Shown here: positions 10,209 through 18,099 of the stretch, in pieces
Layout: each line of letters opens with the position of its first letter
Numbering within the stretch: the stretch's first letter is position 1
DNA from: Saccharibacillus brassicae
GTDB taxonomy: Bacteria; Bacillota; Bacilli; Paenibacillales; Paenibacillaceae
NCBI RefSeq assembly: GCF_006542275.1
Contig: NZ_CP041217.1
Span: 1,473,501 to 1,537,500 of the forward strand
Reading direction: 5' to 3'
DNA: 64,000 bases
Notes under the pieces: model-generated
What the model was told of the DNA's origin: nothing
What the model saw: only the letters and a program-made list of their open reading frames with translations
Databases searched by the model: none
Program-made: the position numbers and the translations under genes

Positions 10209-10392
10209 CTAACGAATCGTGATCACGCTGTTTGCGCTTGAATTCGCTTTTCCGCATTCTAACGAATCGTCAGCACGCTATTCGCTGCAAATCGGCCTAA
10301 ATCGACCGGATCAAAGCCAATAAGGATAGGAGGATTCGTTAGATTGTTAAAAAAGCCAAATAGGCGCAAATAACGATACGAGGATTCGTTAG
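10209..10392. repeat. Four-box composite palindrome, copy A
   Basis: Boxes of CTAACGAATC[GC] start at 10209 and 10259 (direct) and end as inverted copies at 10332-10342 and 10382-10392. Each box is followed inward, after exactly six variable bases, by a CGCTATTTG-like arm. Spacing is 50/73/50 bp, the same as in copies B, C and D (23901, 36790, 52801). It lies in the 800-bp gene-free gap between the SulP and SDR genes. Confidence 0.9.
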
Positions 10393-10560
10393 GCGGCGGG
10401 GGCGGGACGAAAAGCGGCGAAAGCGAGGCGAAAGGCGGCGAAAGCGAGGCGAAAGGCGGCAAAGGCGGAGCGAAAGGTAGCAGAGGTAGGGTAATTGGCG
10501 GCGGGGGCGGGACGAAAAGCGGCGGGGCAGGGCAATTGGCGGCAGAGGCAGGGCGAAAGA
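10393..10560. repeat. Degenerate purine/GC-rich short tandem repeat
   Basis: Imperfect repeats of GGCGAAAGCGAGGCGAAA type and then GGCGGGGGCGGGACGAAAAG type continue directly from box 4 of copy A. The reading frames through it are low-complexity and show no family resemblance, so I do not call a gene. Apart from this and a terminator, I see nothing functional between 10393 and 10839. Confidence 0.6.
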
Positions 10561-10667
10561 CCGCGAGGCTATGAAGCGAACGGACCCAAACGTCGAAACA
10601 TATCGCGCATACGGAGAAAATAGAGCGTGCCGAACGCAAGCAGATCGGGCATAGGCCCGGACAAGCC

Positions 10668-10700
10668 CAAAAAGCCCGACTCTCCGGTAGGAGAATCGGA
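10668..10700 (-). terminator. Rho-independent terminator (minus)
   Basis: On the minus strand TCCGATTCTCC-TACCG-GAGAGTCGGG is followed by CTTTTTGGG. It lies 140 bp beyond the SDR stop. Its stem resembles those at 23763 and 58859. Confidence 0.7.
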
Positions 10701-10839
10701 CCTGAGGGGATTGCAAACCTTTGCGATCGGCTGAAACATACAGGCAAATTCGGCCAGAGAAAAGTTTGCCTCGGTCAGACAAGAATTTGCCCTTGTGCAG
10801 GCCGAGTTCTTCACATCCGCACGGTGTCGTACCCGCGAA

Positions 10840-11799
10840 CTACATCCGAATGTTCAGACGCGCCCATTCTTCGTTCTCGGCCCGGCTGAAATCGTAGGTT
10901 ACGCCGGTCAGTTCTTCGGACGCGCGCCACAGCTTAGCCATCGTGTCTTCGTTCATTTTGTGATCGACGGACAGATCGAAGCCCGGGTAGCCTTTGCGGC
11001 CGCCTTTGCCGGTCGGGCCGATATATTCGCCGCCGTACAGGTTCTCGGTCGAAGCGTACAGCGTCGGCAGCGCGCCCATCGCCGCGGACTGGCTCATCAA
11101 GCCCCAGATGAACGAGACGGCGCGGCCGGCCTGCTTCCCCGAACCGCGGGAGATCAGGTTCGTATTCGAGACGCCCGGATGGCAGGCGACGCTGATCGTG
11201 TTGGCGCCGACGGCCGACAGCCGCTTTTGCAGCTCGCGGGCGAACAGCAGATTCGCCAGTTTGCTCTGGCCGTAGAACTTCATCGCGCTGTAGCCGAGGC
11301 GGCCGTCCAGGTTGTTGAAGTAGATATAGCCGCTTTTGGCCGCGATGCTGCTCAGCGTCACGACGCGTGCGCCCGTCGTGCGCAGCAGCAGCGGCAGCAG
11401 GCGGCCCGTCAGCGCGAAATGGCCCAGATGGTTACTGCCGAACTGCAGCTCGAAGCCGTCTTTCGTTTTGCCGTACGGCGGAATCATGACGCCCGCGTTG
11501 TTCACGAGCACGTGCAGCGCGTCGTATTTGCCGATAAAGCCTGCCGCGAACGCCTCGATGCTCGACAGATCCGCCAGATCAAGCCGCATGACCTCCACGC
11601 TTGCCTGCGGAAACTTTTCGAGCAGCCCGTCGGCGGCCTGCCGTCCTTTTTCCATATTGCGTACGGCCAGCACGATTTCCGCACCTTTTTGCGCAAATCC
11701 GTAAGCCGTTTCCAGCCCAAGGCCGCCGCTTCCACCCGTAATCAAGACCCGTTTCCCGTTCATATCCGGCATGTTGTCGATCGTCCATTGTCCGTTCAT
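10840..11799 (-). CDS. Short-chain dehydrogenase/reductase (SDR)
   Basis: 319 residues; an NAD(P)-dependent oxidoreductase of the classical/retinol-dehydrogenase-like SDR group. Visible motifs: cofactor loop TGGSGGLGLETA near the N-terminus, NNAGVM, catalytic Ser in TLSSIAAKSG, and the YxxxK pair as FYGQSKLAN. It is longer than a minimal SDR (~250), as is usual for this RDH-like group. The start at 11799 is chosen because AGGAGGAG lies 6 nt upstream; the frame continues upstream to 11916 without a ribosome binding site. The substrate is unknown. It is a single gene with a terminator at 10668, not obviously part of an operon. The upstream small genes are separated from it by their own terminator. 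Confidence 0.9.
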   Translation of the reverse strand: MNGQWTIDNMPDMNGKRVLITGGSGGLGLETAYGFAQKGAEIVLAVRNMEKGRQAADGLLEKFPQASVEVMRLDLADLSSIEAFAAGFIGKYDALHVLVNNAGVMIPPYGKTKDGFELQFGSNHLGHFALTGRLLPLLLRTTGARVVTLSSIAAKSGYIYFNNLDGRLGYSAMKFYGQSKLANLLFARELQKRLSAVGANTISVACHPGVSNTNLISRGSGKQAGRAVSFIWGLMSQSAAMGALPTLYASTENLYGGEYIGPTGKGGRKGYPGFDLSVDHKMNEDTMAKLWRASEELTGVTYDFSRAENEEWARLNIRM

Positions 11800-11919
11800 T
11801 TCCGTCTCCTCCTCGTGCCTGCCCGATCGCTGCGGGCCGACCTCTTTCGTTCGTCTATCCAGTGTGCCTGAATAGACGCCATTTATCAAACTTGCCGCCT
11901 TCTTGTCCGAAGCCACCGC

Positions 11920-11947
11920 AAAAAAGACGCTTCCCGCGGGAAACGTC
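11920..11947 (-). terminator. Rho-independent terminator (minus)
   Basis: On minus: GACGTTTCCC-GC-GGGAAGCGTC followed by TTTTTT. It ends the small membrane protein gene at 11993-12199. Confidence 0.85.
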
Positions 11948-11992
11948 CCGTTCTCCGCCTATCCGGCCGGGCGTCTGCCTTTGTACCAAGAT

Positions 11993-12199
11993 TCAGCTTC
12001 CCGACAACATCAGCATGACGCCGAGCGACAGCGAGACCAACAGCAGCAGCAGGCCGAGCGCCCGAAAAGCCTGGGATTTAAAATTCGCCGGTTCGTACAG
12101 ATCGCCTCCGGCGGGATCGCGCACCGGGTGCAGAATCCGGTCGGGATGGGCAATCACCAGCGGACACAGCAGCAGAAACACTCCGATCAGCAGAAACAT
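11993..12199 (-). CDS. Small two-helix membrane protein, function unknown
   Basis: 68 residues. Two hydrophobic segments are visible: residues ~2-17 (FLLIGVFLLLCPLVIA) and ~48-66 (LGLLLLLVSLSLGVMLML). A short polar loop with HPDR and EPANFKSQAF separates them, giving a hairpin topology. GAGGAGG stands 8 nt before the ATG, and a clean terminator follows, so it is a real transcription unit despite its size. I do not recognise a family. Neighbours are an SDR and two other small membrane proteins, and the context gives no functional clue. Codon usage looks like the rest of the window. Confidence 0.75.
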   Translation of the reverse strand: MFLLIGVFLLLCPLVIAHPDRILHPVRDPAGGDLYEPANFKSQAFRALGLLLLLVSLSLGVMLMLSGS

Positions 12200-12297
12200 G
12201 AGATTTTCCTCCTCGAATACCGGATTCGGACGGCGCGTCCGTTTCTATGTATGTACCCGGAATAGGCCCCGGCGCCTTCATTTTCGGCCGGACGGCC

Positions 12298-12334
12298 AAA
12301 AAACCTTCGAAAGCGGCAGCGCTTCCGAAGGTTT
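12298..12334 (-). terminator. Rho-independent terminator (minus)
   Basis: On minus: AAACCTTCGGAAGCG-CTGC-CGCTTTCGAAGGTTT followed by a T-run. It ends the pair of small coiled-coil membrane genes. Confidence 0.88.
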
Positions 12335-12371
12335 GGCTCGCCTGCCTGCCGGGCAATCGCCGGGCCACCGG

Positions 12372-12614
12372 TCAGCTCCCGCCTCGGCGCAGCAGTTCGT
12401 TCTGCTCGCGCAGCAGTGCCTTTACCTCCTGCAGCTCGCGGTCAAGTGTCCGAAAGCGGTCTTCATGTTTGCGCTCCATATGATGCAGCTCGATCCGGAC
12501 CGACTTTTCGATCCGCTCCTCGACCACTTTATAGACAATAAGGTACACCGTCGTTCCCCCTATGAGGAGAGAGATCACAGCGCTCGCCAATATCCAAAAC
12601 CAACCTACATCCAT
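12372..12614 (-). CDS. Small membrane protein with cytoplasmic coiled coil (twin 1)
   Basis: 80 residues. One N-terminal transmembrane helix (residues ~5-27, WFWILASAVISLLIGGTTVYLIVY) is followed by a charged helix (ERIEKSV ... HMERKHEDRFRTLDRELQEVKALLREQNELL) with heptad-like leucines, ending in RRGGS. It lies 9 bp downstream of a second gene with the same plan, and the last 12 residues are identical in both (REQNELLRRGGS), so the pair is paralogous. The architecture recalls small phage- or toxin-type membrane proteins with a coiled coil, but no family is recognised and I assign no function. GACAAAAGAAG before the ATG is a modest ribosome binding site. The pair shares a terminator at 12298. 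Confidence 0.72.
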   Translation of the reverse strand: MDVGWFWILASAVISLLIGGTTVYLIVYKVVEERIEKSVRIELHHMERKHEDRFRTLDRELQEVKALLREQNELLRRGGS

Positions 12615-12623
12615 CTTCTTTTG

Positions 12624-12887
12624 TCAGCTCCCGCCTCGGCGCAGCAGTTCGTTCTGCTCGCGCAGCAGTTTATTTTGTTCCTGCATATGAGTGTCCAGCA
12701 CGGCAAACCGTTCTGTCTGGCGGCGCTCCAACTCGTTCAGGTCGTTGCGCAGCGCGTAGACTTCGGTCGTGATCTTCGAATTGCCAACCGCCGCTTTGAT
12801 CAGCAAATACCAGACCAGCAGCGTAATTACGGTAAATACGATCCACAAAAACACGCCAAAAAAAGTGAATCCGAATGAAAAGTCCAA
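12624..12887 (-). CDS. Small membrane protein with cytoplasmic coiled coil (twin 2), TTG start
   Basis: 87 residues if translation starts at the TTG at 12887, which has GGAGGAG 5-6 nt upstream. The frame extends upstream to 13055, but that extension is basic, has no ribosome binding site and overlaps the upstream region of the serine hydrolase gene. A hydrophobic stretch covers ~5-30 (FTFFGVFLWIVFTVITLLVWYLLI), followed by a coiled-coil-like segment (LRNDLNELERRQTERFAVLDTHMQEQNKLLREQNELL) ending RRGGS. Its last 45 coding bases are essentially the same as those of the downstream twin (12372-12614), indicating recent duplication or gene conversion of the 3' end. The function is unknown. Confidence 0.72.
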   Translation of the reverse strand: MDFSFGFTFFGVFLWIVFTVITLLVWYLLIKAAVGNSKITTEVYALRNDLNELERRQTERFAVLDTHMQEQNKLLREQNELLRRGGS

Positions 12888-13189
12888 TCTGTTCTCCTCC
12901 TTGCCTTGAATCTGTCCGACTCTGTCCCTATTCGCGCGGAACGCTGTCTTCATTCGTATAGACGCTTGAACCTTCGCAAAAGTTCGCCCGATACGTCGCG
13001 TTCCCCCGCCCCAGGTCCAGGCTGCAGGTTCCCTCAAGACCGACCACCGCTTCAATCCGCCGCCCGATTTGTTTCGCTTCGCGATCCGGTAGACTGGGAA
13101 AAGATTGCGAATCCGGTGTCCGCTCCGCAGGGAACCGCTTCGTCCGATCCGTTACAGGCAAACTTCGATCCGCGAAAGGAACTTTACCG

Positions 13190-14734
13190 ATGAAAAAGAT
13201 CCAAACGTTCAAACTCGCTCTGGCCGCACTGCTGCTGTCTTCTTCCGCTGCCTTCCCGTTCGTCGCGACCGTCTCCGCAGCCGCCCCCGAAGCTCCGCCC
13301 GTGTCTTCGGCGCCGAACTGGACTCCGACGCAAATCGATGCCTACGCCGAGGCCGCCATGCAGCGCCTGCATATCCCCGGCCTGGCCGTCGGCATCGTCC
13401 GGGGCGACCGAATCCTGTACGCGCAGGGCTACGGCAGCGCCGGTCCCGGCGCCGGCCCGATGACGGCGCAGACGCCGCTCGCGATCGGTTCGACGACCAA
13501 ATCGTTTACCGCGCTTGCGGTCATGCAGCTCGTCGAACGGGGCGAAATCGCGCTGGACGCGCCGGTGACCGACTATATGCCGGAATTCTCGCTGGCCGAT
13601 CCGGCGCGCTCCGCCGACATTACAGTGTCCGACCTGCTGCACCAGAGCAGCGGATTGTCCACCTACGACGGCGTCGCTTTTTTGTCCAGAGGAACCGGAA
13701 CGCTCGAACATCACGTCGCGGACCTGCGGAAAGTCTCGCAGACGCAGCCTGCCGGAGTCGGTTATCAATACTCCAACCTGAACTACAATATTCTCGGCGC
13801 GATCGTCGAACGGGTATCCGGCCTGTCGTACGAAGACTATGTTCAGCGGCGCATCTTCGATCCGCTCGGCATGCACAACAGCTTCCCGTCGCCGGAACGG
13901 GCGCGCACGGCATGGACCGAACGCTCCGGGCTGCGGCCGCCGTCCGGCCACCAGTTTTTGTTCGGCTTGACCGTACCTACCCGCCTGGCCGACCATTCCG
14001 GCACCGTGCCGTCCGGTTATCTCGTCTCCACCGCGGAAGACATGTCAAAGTATCTGCTCATGCAGATGAACGACGGTTCCGCGGGCGAGGAACGCCTTTT
14101 GTCCGCCGAAAATACGGAGCTCATGCGGCAGCCGTCCGCGGATATGCACGACGGCTCCTTTTACGGCATGGGCTGGGTGCTGACCGGCGATTCGGCCGGG
14201 CATAACGGCACGACGGAAAATACATATTCGGAAATGCGCATCCGCGACGGTTACGGCATCTTCGTGCTCGCGAACTCGGTCGACCCGCTCGTCGTCGGCT
14301 ACTCCGGCCTTATTCCCGGCATCGACGATATCCTGCACGGACGCGCGCCTTCGCTCGACAGCCTGCCGGACTTCGTCAAATTGTACGGCATCGCGGACGG
14401 AATCGTGCTGGCGATCGCGCTGCTGTTTGCGGGTTCGGTGCGCAGTTTGTTCCGCTGGAGAAAAGCGTTTCGGCCGACCGGCTGGAAAATCGCCTGGAAC
14501 TCGGCTTTGCTGCTGGTGTGCAACGTCGCGTTTCCGCTGCTGACGCTGCACGTGCTGGCCGGACTCGCTCCATGGGACGTCGCGCTGACGTGGGCGCCGG
14601 GCATCGGCTGGGGACTTGTACTGCTGCCGTGGATGCTCTTTGTGACCGGCGGGCTCAAGCTTGCGCTGATGCTTCGGGCGATCGCCGGGCGCAGACGCGC
14701 CGTGCCGGGAGAAGCGCACGGCACGGCGGCTTGA
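13190..14734 (+). CDS. Secreted serine hydrolase, class C beta-lactamase/PBP4* type, with C-terminal membrane helices
   Basis: 514 residues. A signal peptide (LALAALLLSSSAAFPFVATVSAAA) leads to a beta-lactamase-like fold at ~45-370. The SxxK nucleophile motif is GSTTKSFTAL, YxN is YQYSNLNYN, and the KTG-equivalent is HNGTTENTYS (HxG type), all in the expected order. After ~395 come four hydrophobic segments forming a membrane domain, typical of Bacillus serine hydrolases of this type. Such proteins act outside the membrane as D-aminopeptidases, esterases or PBP-like enzymes; resistance activity should not be assumed. GAAAGGAA precedes the ATG. A terminator-like hairpin follows at 14822. It is transcribed in the same direction as licT-bglP but is separated from it by that terminator and a new promoter. 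Confidence 0.9.
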   Translation: MKKIQTFKLALAALLLSSSAAFPFVATVSAAAPEAPPVSSAPNWTPTQIDAYAEAAMQRLHIPGLAVGIVRGDRILYAQGYGSAGPGAGPMTAQTPLAIGSTTKSFTALAVMQLVERGEIALDAPVTDYMPEFSLADPARSADITVSDLLHQSSGLSTYDGVAFLSRGTGTLEHHVADLRKVSQTQPAGVGYQYSNLNYNILGAIVERVSGLSYEDYVQRRIFDPLGMHNSFPSPERARTAWTERSGLRPPSGHQFLFGLTVPTRLADHSGTVPSGYLVSTAEDMSKYLLMQMNDGSAGEERLLSAENTELMRQPSADMHDGSFYGMGWVLTGDSAGHNGTTENTYSEMRIRDGYGIFVLANSVDPLVVGYSGLIPGIDDILHGRAPSLDSLPDFVKLYGIADGIVLAIALLFAGSVRSLFRWRKAFRPTGWKIAWNSALLLVCNVAFPLLTLHVLAGLAPWDVALTWAPGIGWGLVLLPWMLFVTGGLKLALMLRAIAGRRRAVPGEAHGTAA

Positions 14735-14821
14735 CGGGCAGGATTCCGTTAGCTCCGGCGGGCGAACGGCTGTCTTTTGACGCGGCTTTTCGGTACGCCT
14801 TTTGTTTTCGTCGTTTGTGTA

Positions 14822-14858
14822 CGGCCTTTCCGGGCAGCCGGATCGGCCTTTTTTTCTT
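14822..14858 (+). terminator. Probable terminator of the serine hydrolase gene
   Basis: GGCC-TTT-CCGG-GCAG-CCGG-ATC-GGCC forms a stem with one internal loop, followed by TTTTTTT. Confidence 0.55.
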
Positions 14859-14877
14859 TTTGACCGGATTCCCGTCG

Positions 14878-14891
14878 TGAAAGCGTACGCT
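14878..14891 (+). promoter_or_regulatory. Candidate cre (CcpA) site
   Basis: TGAAAGCGTACGCT fits the TGNAANCGNWNNCW consensus and contains a perfect 14-bp palindrome (AAAGCGTACGCTTT). It lies just upstream of the licT promoter, where catabolite repression of a PTS operon is expected. Confidence 0.6.
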
Positions 14892-14898
14892 TTTGTTC

Positions 14899-14927
14899 TT
14901 GCAAACGGTTTAAAACGGTGTTATTGT
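14899..14927 (+). promoter_or_regulatory. Candidate licT-bglP promoter
   Basis: TTGCAA, 17-nt spacer, TATTGT. Transcription would begin close to the RAT element at 14934, as in known bgl leaders. The hexamers are only 4/6 matches each. Confidence 0.45.
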
Positions 14928-14933
14928 GGTTGA

Positions 14934-15000
14934 GGGATTGTTACTGAAAAGGCAAAACCCAAAACATGTGCCTAACGTGTTTTGGGTTTTGCCTTTTTTT
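14934..15000 (+). promoter_or_regulatory. RAT antiterminator overlapping terminator, upstream of licT
   Basis: GGGATTGTTACTG ... AAAGGCAAAACCC (14934-14960) matches the BglG/LicT ribonucleic antiterminator consensus. It overlaps the left arm of a perfect 18-bp terminator stem (AAGGCAAAACCCAAAACA / complement) with a T7 tail ending at 15000. LicT binding to RAT should prevent the terminator from forming. Confidence 0.92.
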
Positions 15001-15063
15001 ATCCACTGTGCACGGTGACGCAATCCCGCATGAAGCAGCTTCGATGAACAAGAGGTGAACGCA

Positions 15064-15894
15064 ATGCAAATCCTGAGGGTGCTCAACAACAACGTCATTA
15101 CGTCGCTGGACGGCAGCGAGATCGAGATCGTCGTGATGGGCCGGGGGCTCGCTTTTCAAAAAAAGCCGGGAGACGAGGTCGACGCGGACAAGATCGAGAA
15201 GGTGTTTCGTCCGGAAAGCAACGATTCGTCCCGCAAACTCAAGGAACTGTTGGAACAGATTCCGATGGAATACGTTCAGCTGACCGAGGAGATCCGCAAA
15301 CTGGCCGCCCTCATGCTGGACAAGGAGTTCGGGGATTCGATCTATCTCTCGCTGACGGACCATATCCACTTCGCGGTGGAGCGCCAGCGGCGCGGGCTGG
15401 AGATCAAGAACGGTCTGCTGCTTGAGGTCAAAAGCCTGTACAAAGCCGAATACCAGGTCGGGCGTTCCGCGCTCAAACTGATCAAGGAACGGATCGGAGT
15501 GGAACTGCCCGACGACGAAGCGGCGTTTATCGCGATGCATCTCGTCAACGCGCAGCTCGGCGAAGAAATGCCTGTCCTGATGAATATCACGAAGATTATG
15601 CAGGACATTCTCGATCTGGTGCGCACGCATTTCGATCTGGAATACGACGTCGATTCGATCAGCTATTACCGCTTCGTGACGCATTTGAAATTTTTCGCGC
15701 AGCGGCTGATCAGCGGCGACCATTCCGGCAACAACTACGACAGCCTGTACGAGATCGTCAAGGAAAACTGTCCGGAAGCTTATCCCTGCACGGAACGGAT
15801 CGAAGCTTATATCGCCGAACATTACGACTACCGGTTGAACAAGGAAGAAATGCTGTATCTGACTATCCATATCGACCGGATTGCCAAAGCCTGA
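15064..15894 (+). CDS. licT: BglG/LicT-family transcriptional antiterminator
   Basis: 276 residues with the family's order: N-terminal RNA-binding CAT domain (1-55, MQILRVLNNNVITSLD ... VVMGRGLAFQKKPGD), PRD1 (~65-170) and PRD2 (~175-276). Phosphorylatable histidines are visible in PRD1 (SLTDHIHFAVER, and AAFIAMHLVNAQ) and PRD2 (AEHYDYRL, LTIHIDRI). Without sugar, the PTS EII phosphorylates PRD1 and inactivates the protein; HPr phosphorylates PRD2 when preferred sugars are absent. It binds the RAT at 14934 (autoregulation) and the RAT at 15958 before bglP. The ATG at 15064 is chosen because AGAGGTG lies 6 nt upstream; an in-frame GTG at 15055 is too close to it. Confidence 0.95.
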   Translation: MQILRVLNNNVITSLDGSEIEIVVMGRGLAFQKKPGDEVDADKIEKVFRPESNDSSRKLKELLEQIPMEYVQLTEEIRKLAALMLDKEFGDSIYLSLTDHIHFAVERQRRGLEIKNGLLLEVKSLYKAEYQVGRSALKLIKERIGVELPDDEAAFIAMHLVNAQLGEEMPVLMNITKIMQDILDLVRTHFDLEYDVDSISYYRFVTHLKFFAQRLISGDHSGNNYDSLYEIVKENCPEAYPCTERIEAYIAEHYDYRLNKEEMLYLTIHIDRIAKA

Positions 15895-15957
15895 CCAGAC
15901 CGGGCCGACGCTCGCCGCGCGAGCTTCCGCCAACTTTTATTTTCATAGTCAGTACTC

Positions 15958-16045
15958 GGGATTGTTACTGCAAAGGCAAAACCCGGGCCGTTTCCGAATC
16001 GACGCCGGTTTTGCCGTGCCTACAGGTTCGAACGCCCGGGTTTTT
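15958..16045 (+). promoter_or_regulatory. Second RAT/terminator switch, upstream of bglP
   Basis: GGGATTGTTACTG at 15958 followed by CAAAGGCAAAACCC is nearly identical to the first RAT. AAAACCCGGGC (15978) pairs with GCCCGGGTTTTT ending at 16045, with a long loop that contains an inner hairpin. This gives an independent LicT-controlled gate between licT and bglP. Confidence 0.88.
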
Positions 16046-16102
16046 CGTCTTGTCCGCCGTTTCGCCCGTCCCCATTTTGCACGATAGAAAGGAAGACCGC
16101 AT

Positions 16103-18088
16103 ATGAGCAAGCACGAACAGACCGCGAAGGCCGTCCTGGAAAAAATCGGCGGCGCCGCAAACGTCAACACGATGACGCACTGCATGACCCGCCTGCGCTT
16201 CGAACTCAAAGACAATACCAAAGCCGACCGGGCCGCGCTGGAAAATACGCCGGGCGTGATGGGCACCAATATCGCCGGTTCCCAGTTCCAGGTCATCATC
16301 GGCAACGACGTGCCGAACGTCTACGCAGAAATCAACAAACGCGCGTCGTTCGGCGGCGGTTCCGCCCCGGCCGGCGGCGAAGATGCCCCGCAAACGAAAA
16401 AAAATCCGTTCTCCGCGCTGCTGGACATCATCTCCGGCATCTTCACTCCGCTGCTTCCGGCGCTTGCCGGCGCGGGCATGATCAAGGCGCTGCTGTCCGT
16501 CTCCGACGTATTCGGCTGGATGGCGCAGGATGGCAGCACCTATCAGATCCTGAAAGCGATCGGCGACGGCACGTTCTACTTCCTGCCGATTCTGATCGCG
16601 TTCAGCGCGGCGCGCAAGTTCGGCAGCAGCGCCTTTATCGCGGCCGCCATCGCGGCGGCGATTCTGCACCCGGACCTGACCGCCCTGCTCGGCGGCGGAA
16701 CGGCGGTCAGCTTCCTCGGACTGCCCGTGACCTCCGTCACATATTCCTCGTCGGTCATTCCGATTCTGCTCGCCGTCTGGGTGTCTTCCTACGTCGAGAA
16801 GCTGTTCAACAAAGTCATTCCGAGCGCGCTCAAAGTGCTGCTCGTTCCGATGCTCACCCTGCTCGTCATCGCGCCGGCCACGCTGATCGCGATCGGCCCG
16901 CTGGGCAGCCTGATCGGCGACGGGCTGTCGGGCGGCATCACGTACCTGCTCGATAACACCGGCATCTTCGGCGGCATCCTGCTCGGCGGCACCATGTCGC
17001 TGATCATCATGACCGGCATGCACTGGGCACTCGTCCCGATCGCTATTCTCGCAATCGCGGAGCAGGGCTTCGATTACATCCTGCCGATCATGTTCGTGGC
17101 GAACCTCGGGCAGGCCGGCGCCGCATTCGGCGTCTTCCTGCGCTCGCGCAACGTACAGTTCAAGTCGCTTGCCCTGTCGACCAGCTTCTCGGCCATGATG
17201 GGCATTACCGAACCGGCCATGTACGGCGTTAACATGCGCCTCAAAAAGCCGTTCGTCTCCGCCCTGATCGGCGGCGCGGCAGGCGGCGCCGTCTACGGAC
17301 TGTTCCACGTCAAGATCTACACGATGGCCGGCAGCGTCGGCCTGCCGGGCATTCCGGCCATGATCGGCCCGACGTTCGCCTACGGCCTCGTCGGCATCGG
17401 CCTGGCCTTCATCACGGCCACCGTCGTGACGTTCCTGATCGGCTTCGAAGACGTCGCTTCGCCGGCTTCGGCCGGCAGCGAGCCGCAGCCTGTGGCTGCG
17501 ACGGCGTCGGCGGATGCCTCTGCGGACGCAGCTGCGGCGCCAACGCCCGCTGCTTCGGCCGCTTCGGCTGCGGCAGTTCCGCAGCCGGTCATCGCCAAGC
17601 TGCGCGATACCGAGCTGCTCAGCCCGCTGACCGGCACGGTCAAAGCGCTCGCCGACGTCGAAGACGTCACGTTCGCCGGCGAATACATGGGCAAAGGCAT
17701 CGCGGTCATGCCGACTGCCGGCGTCGTCACCGCTCCGGCGGACGGCATCGTGAACTCGCTCGCCGTCACCAAGCACGCGATCGGCATGCAGACCGCCGAC
17801 GGCGCGGAACTGCTGATCCACGTCGGCCTGAACACCGTCCGCCTCAAAGGCCGCCACTTCGCCGTACTCGTCGAAGAAGGCCAAGCCGTAACGGCCGGCC
17901 AGCCGCTGCTCACGTTCGACATGAGCGCGATCCGCGCAGCCGGCTACGACCTGACCACGCCGATGATCGTGACCAACACCAAAGAATACGCCGGCATCGC
18001 CGGCGTCCGCAGCGGCGCCGTCGAGTCCGGCCAACCGCTGCTGAAGCTCGACGTCGCCGCCCCGCGGCTGGAGGCTTCGGGGGACTGA
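16103..18088 (+). CDS. bglP: PTS beta-glucoside-type transporter subunit EIIBCA
   Basis: 661 residues, a single-chain permease that imports and phosphorylates a beta-glucoside or related disaccharide. EIIB (1-85) has the phosphocysteine in MTHCMTRLRFEL. The EIIC membrane domain covers ~105-460. An Ala/Ser/Pro linker (~465-510) contains runs of alanine. The crr-type EIIA (~515-650) has its active-site His in ELLIHVGLNTV and the second conserved His in AVTKHAIGM. AAAGGAAG precedes the ATG. It lies downstream of licT with its own RAT switch. No phospho-beta-glucosidase gene follows, so the substrate is uncertain; bglP is the usual name for the LicT-linked EIIBCA but sucrose or trehalose transport is not excluded. 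Confidence 0.92.
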   Translation: MSKHEQTAKAVLEKIGGAANVNTMTHCMTRLRFELKDNTKADRAALENTPGVMGTNIAGSQFQVIIGNDVPNVYAEINKRASFGGGSAPAGGEDAPQTKKNPFSALLDIISGIFTPLLPALAGAGMIKALLSVSDVFGWMAQDGSTYQILKAIGDGTFYFLPILIAFSAARKFGSSAFIAAAIAAAILHPDLTALLGGGTAVSFLGLPVTSVTYSSSVIPILLAVWVSSYVEKLFNKVIPSALKVLLVPMLTLLVIAPATLIAIGPLGSLIGDGLSGGITYLLDNTGIFGGILLGGTMSLIIMTGMHWALVPIAILAIAEQGFDYILPIMFVANLGQAGAAFGVFLRSRNVQFKSLALSTSFSAMMGITEPAMYGVNMRLKKPFVSALIGGAAGGAVYGLFHVKIYTMAGSVGLPGIPAMIGPTFAYGLVGIGLAFITATVVTFLIGFEDVASPASAGSEPQPVAATASADASADAAAAPTPAASAASAAAVPQPVIAKLRDTELLSPLTGTVKALADVEDVTFAGEYMGKGIAVMPTAGVVTAPADGIVNSLAVTKHAIGMQTADGAELLIHVGLNTVRLKGRHFAVLVEEGQAVTAGQPLLTFDMSAIRAAGYDLTTPMIVTNTKEYAGIAGVRSGAVESGQPLLKLDVAAPRLEASGD

Positions 18089-18099
18089 GGGGAATGCGG

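Noticed and set aside
10259-10814. Minus-strand open frames in the gap before the SDR
   Set aside because: They run through low-complexity repeats and copy A boxes, have no ribosome binding site and no family resemblance.
13190-14734. Beta-lactamase resistance gene
   Set aside because: The C-terminal membrane domain and HxG motif point to a PBP4*-type serine hydrolase; resistance cannot be claimed.
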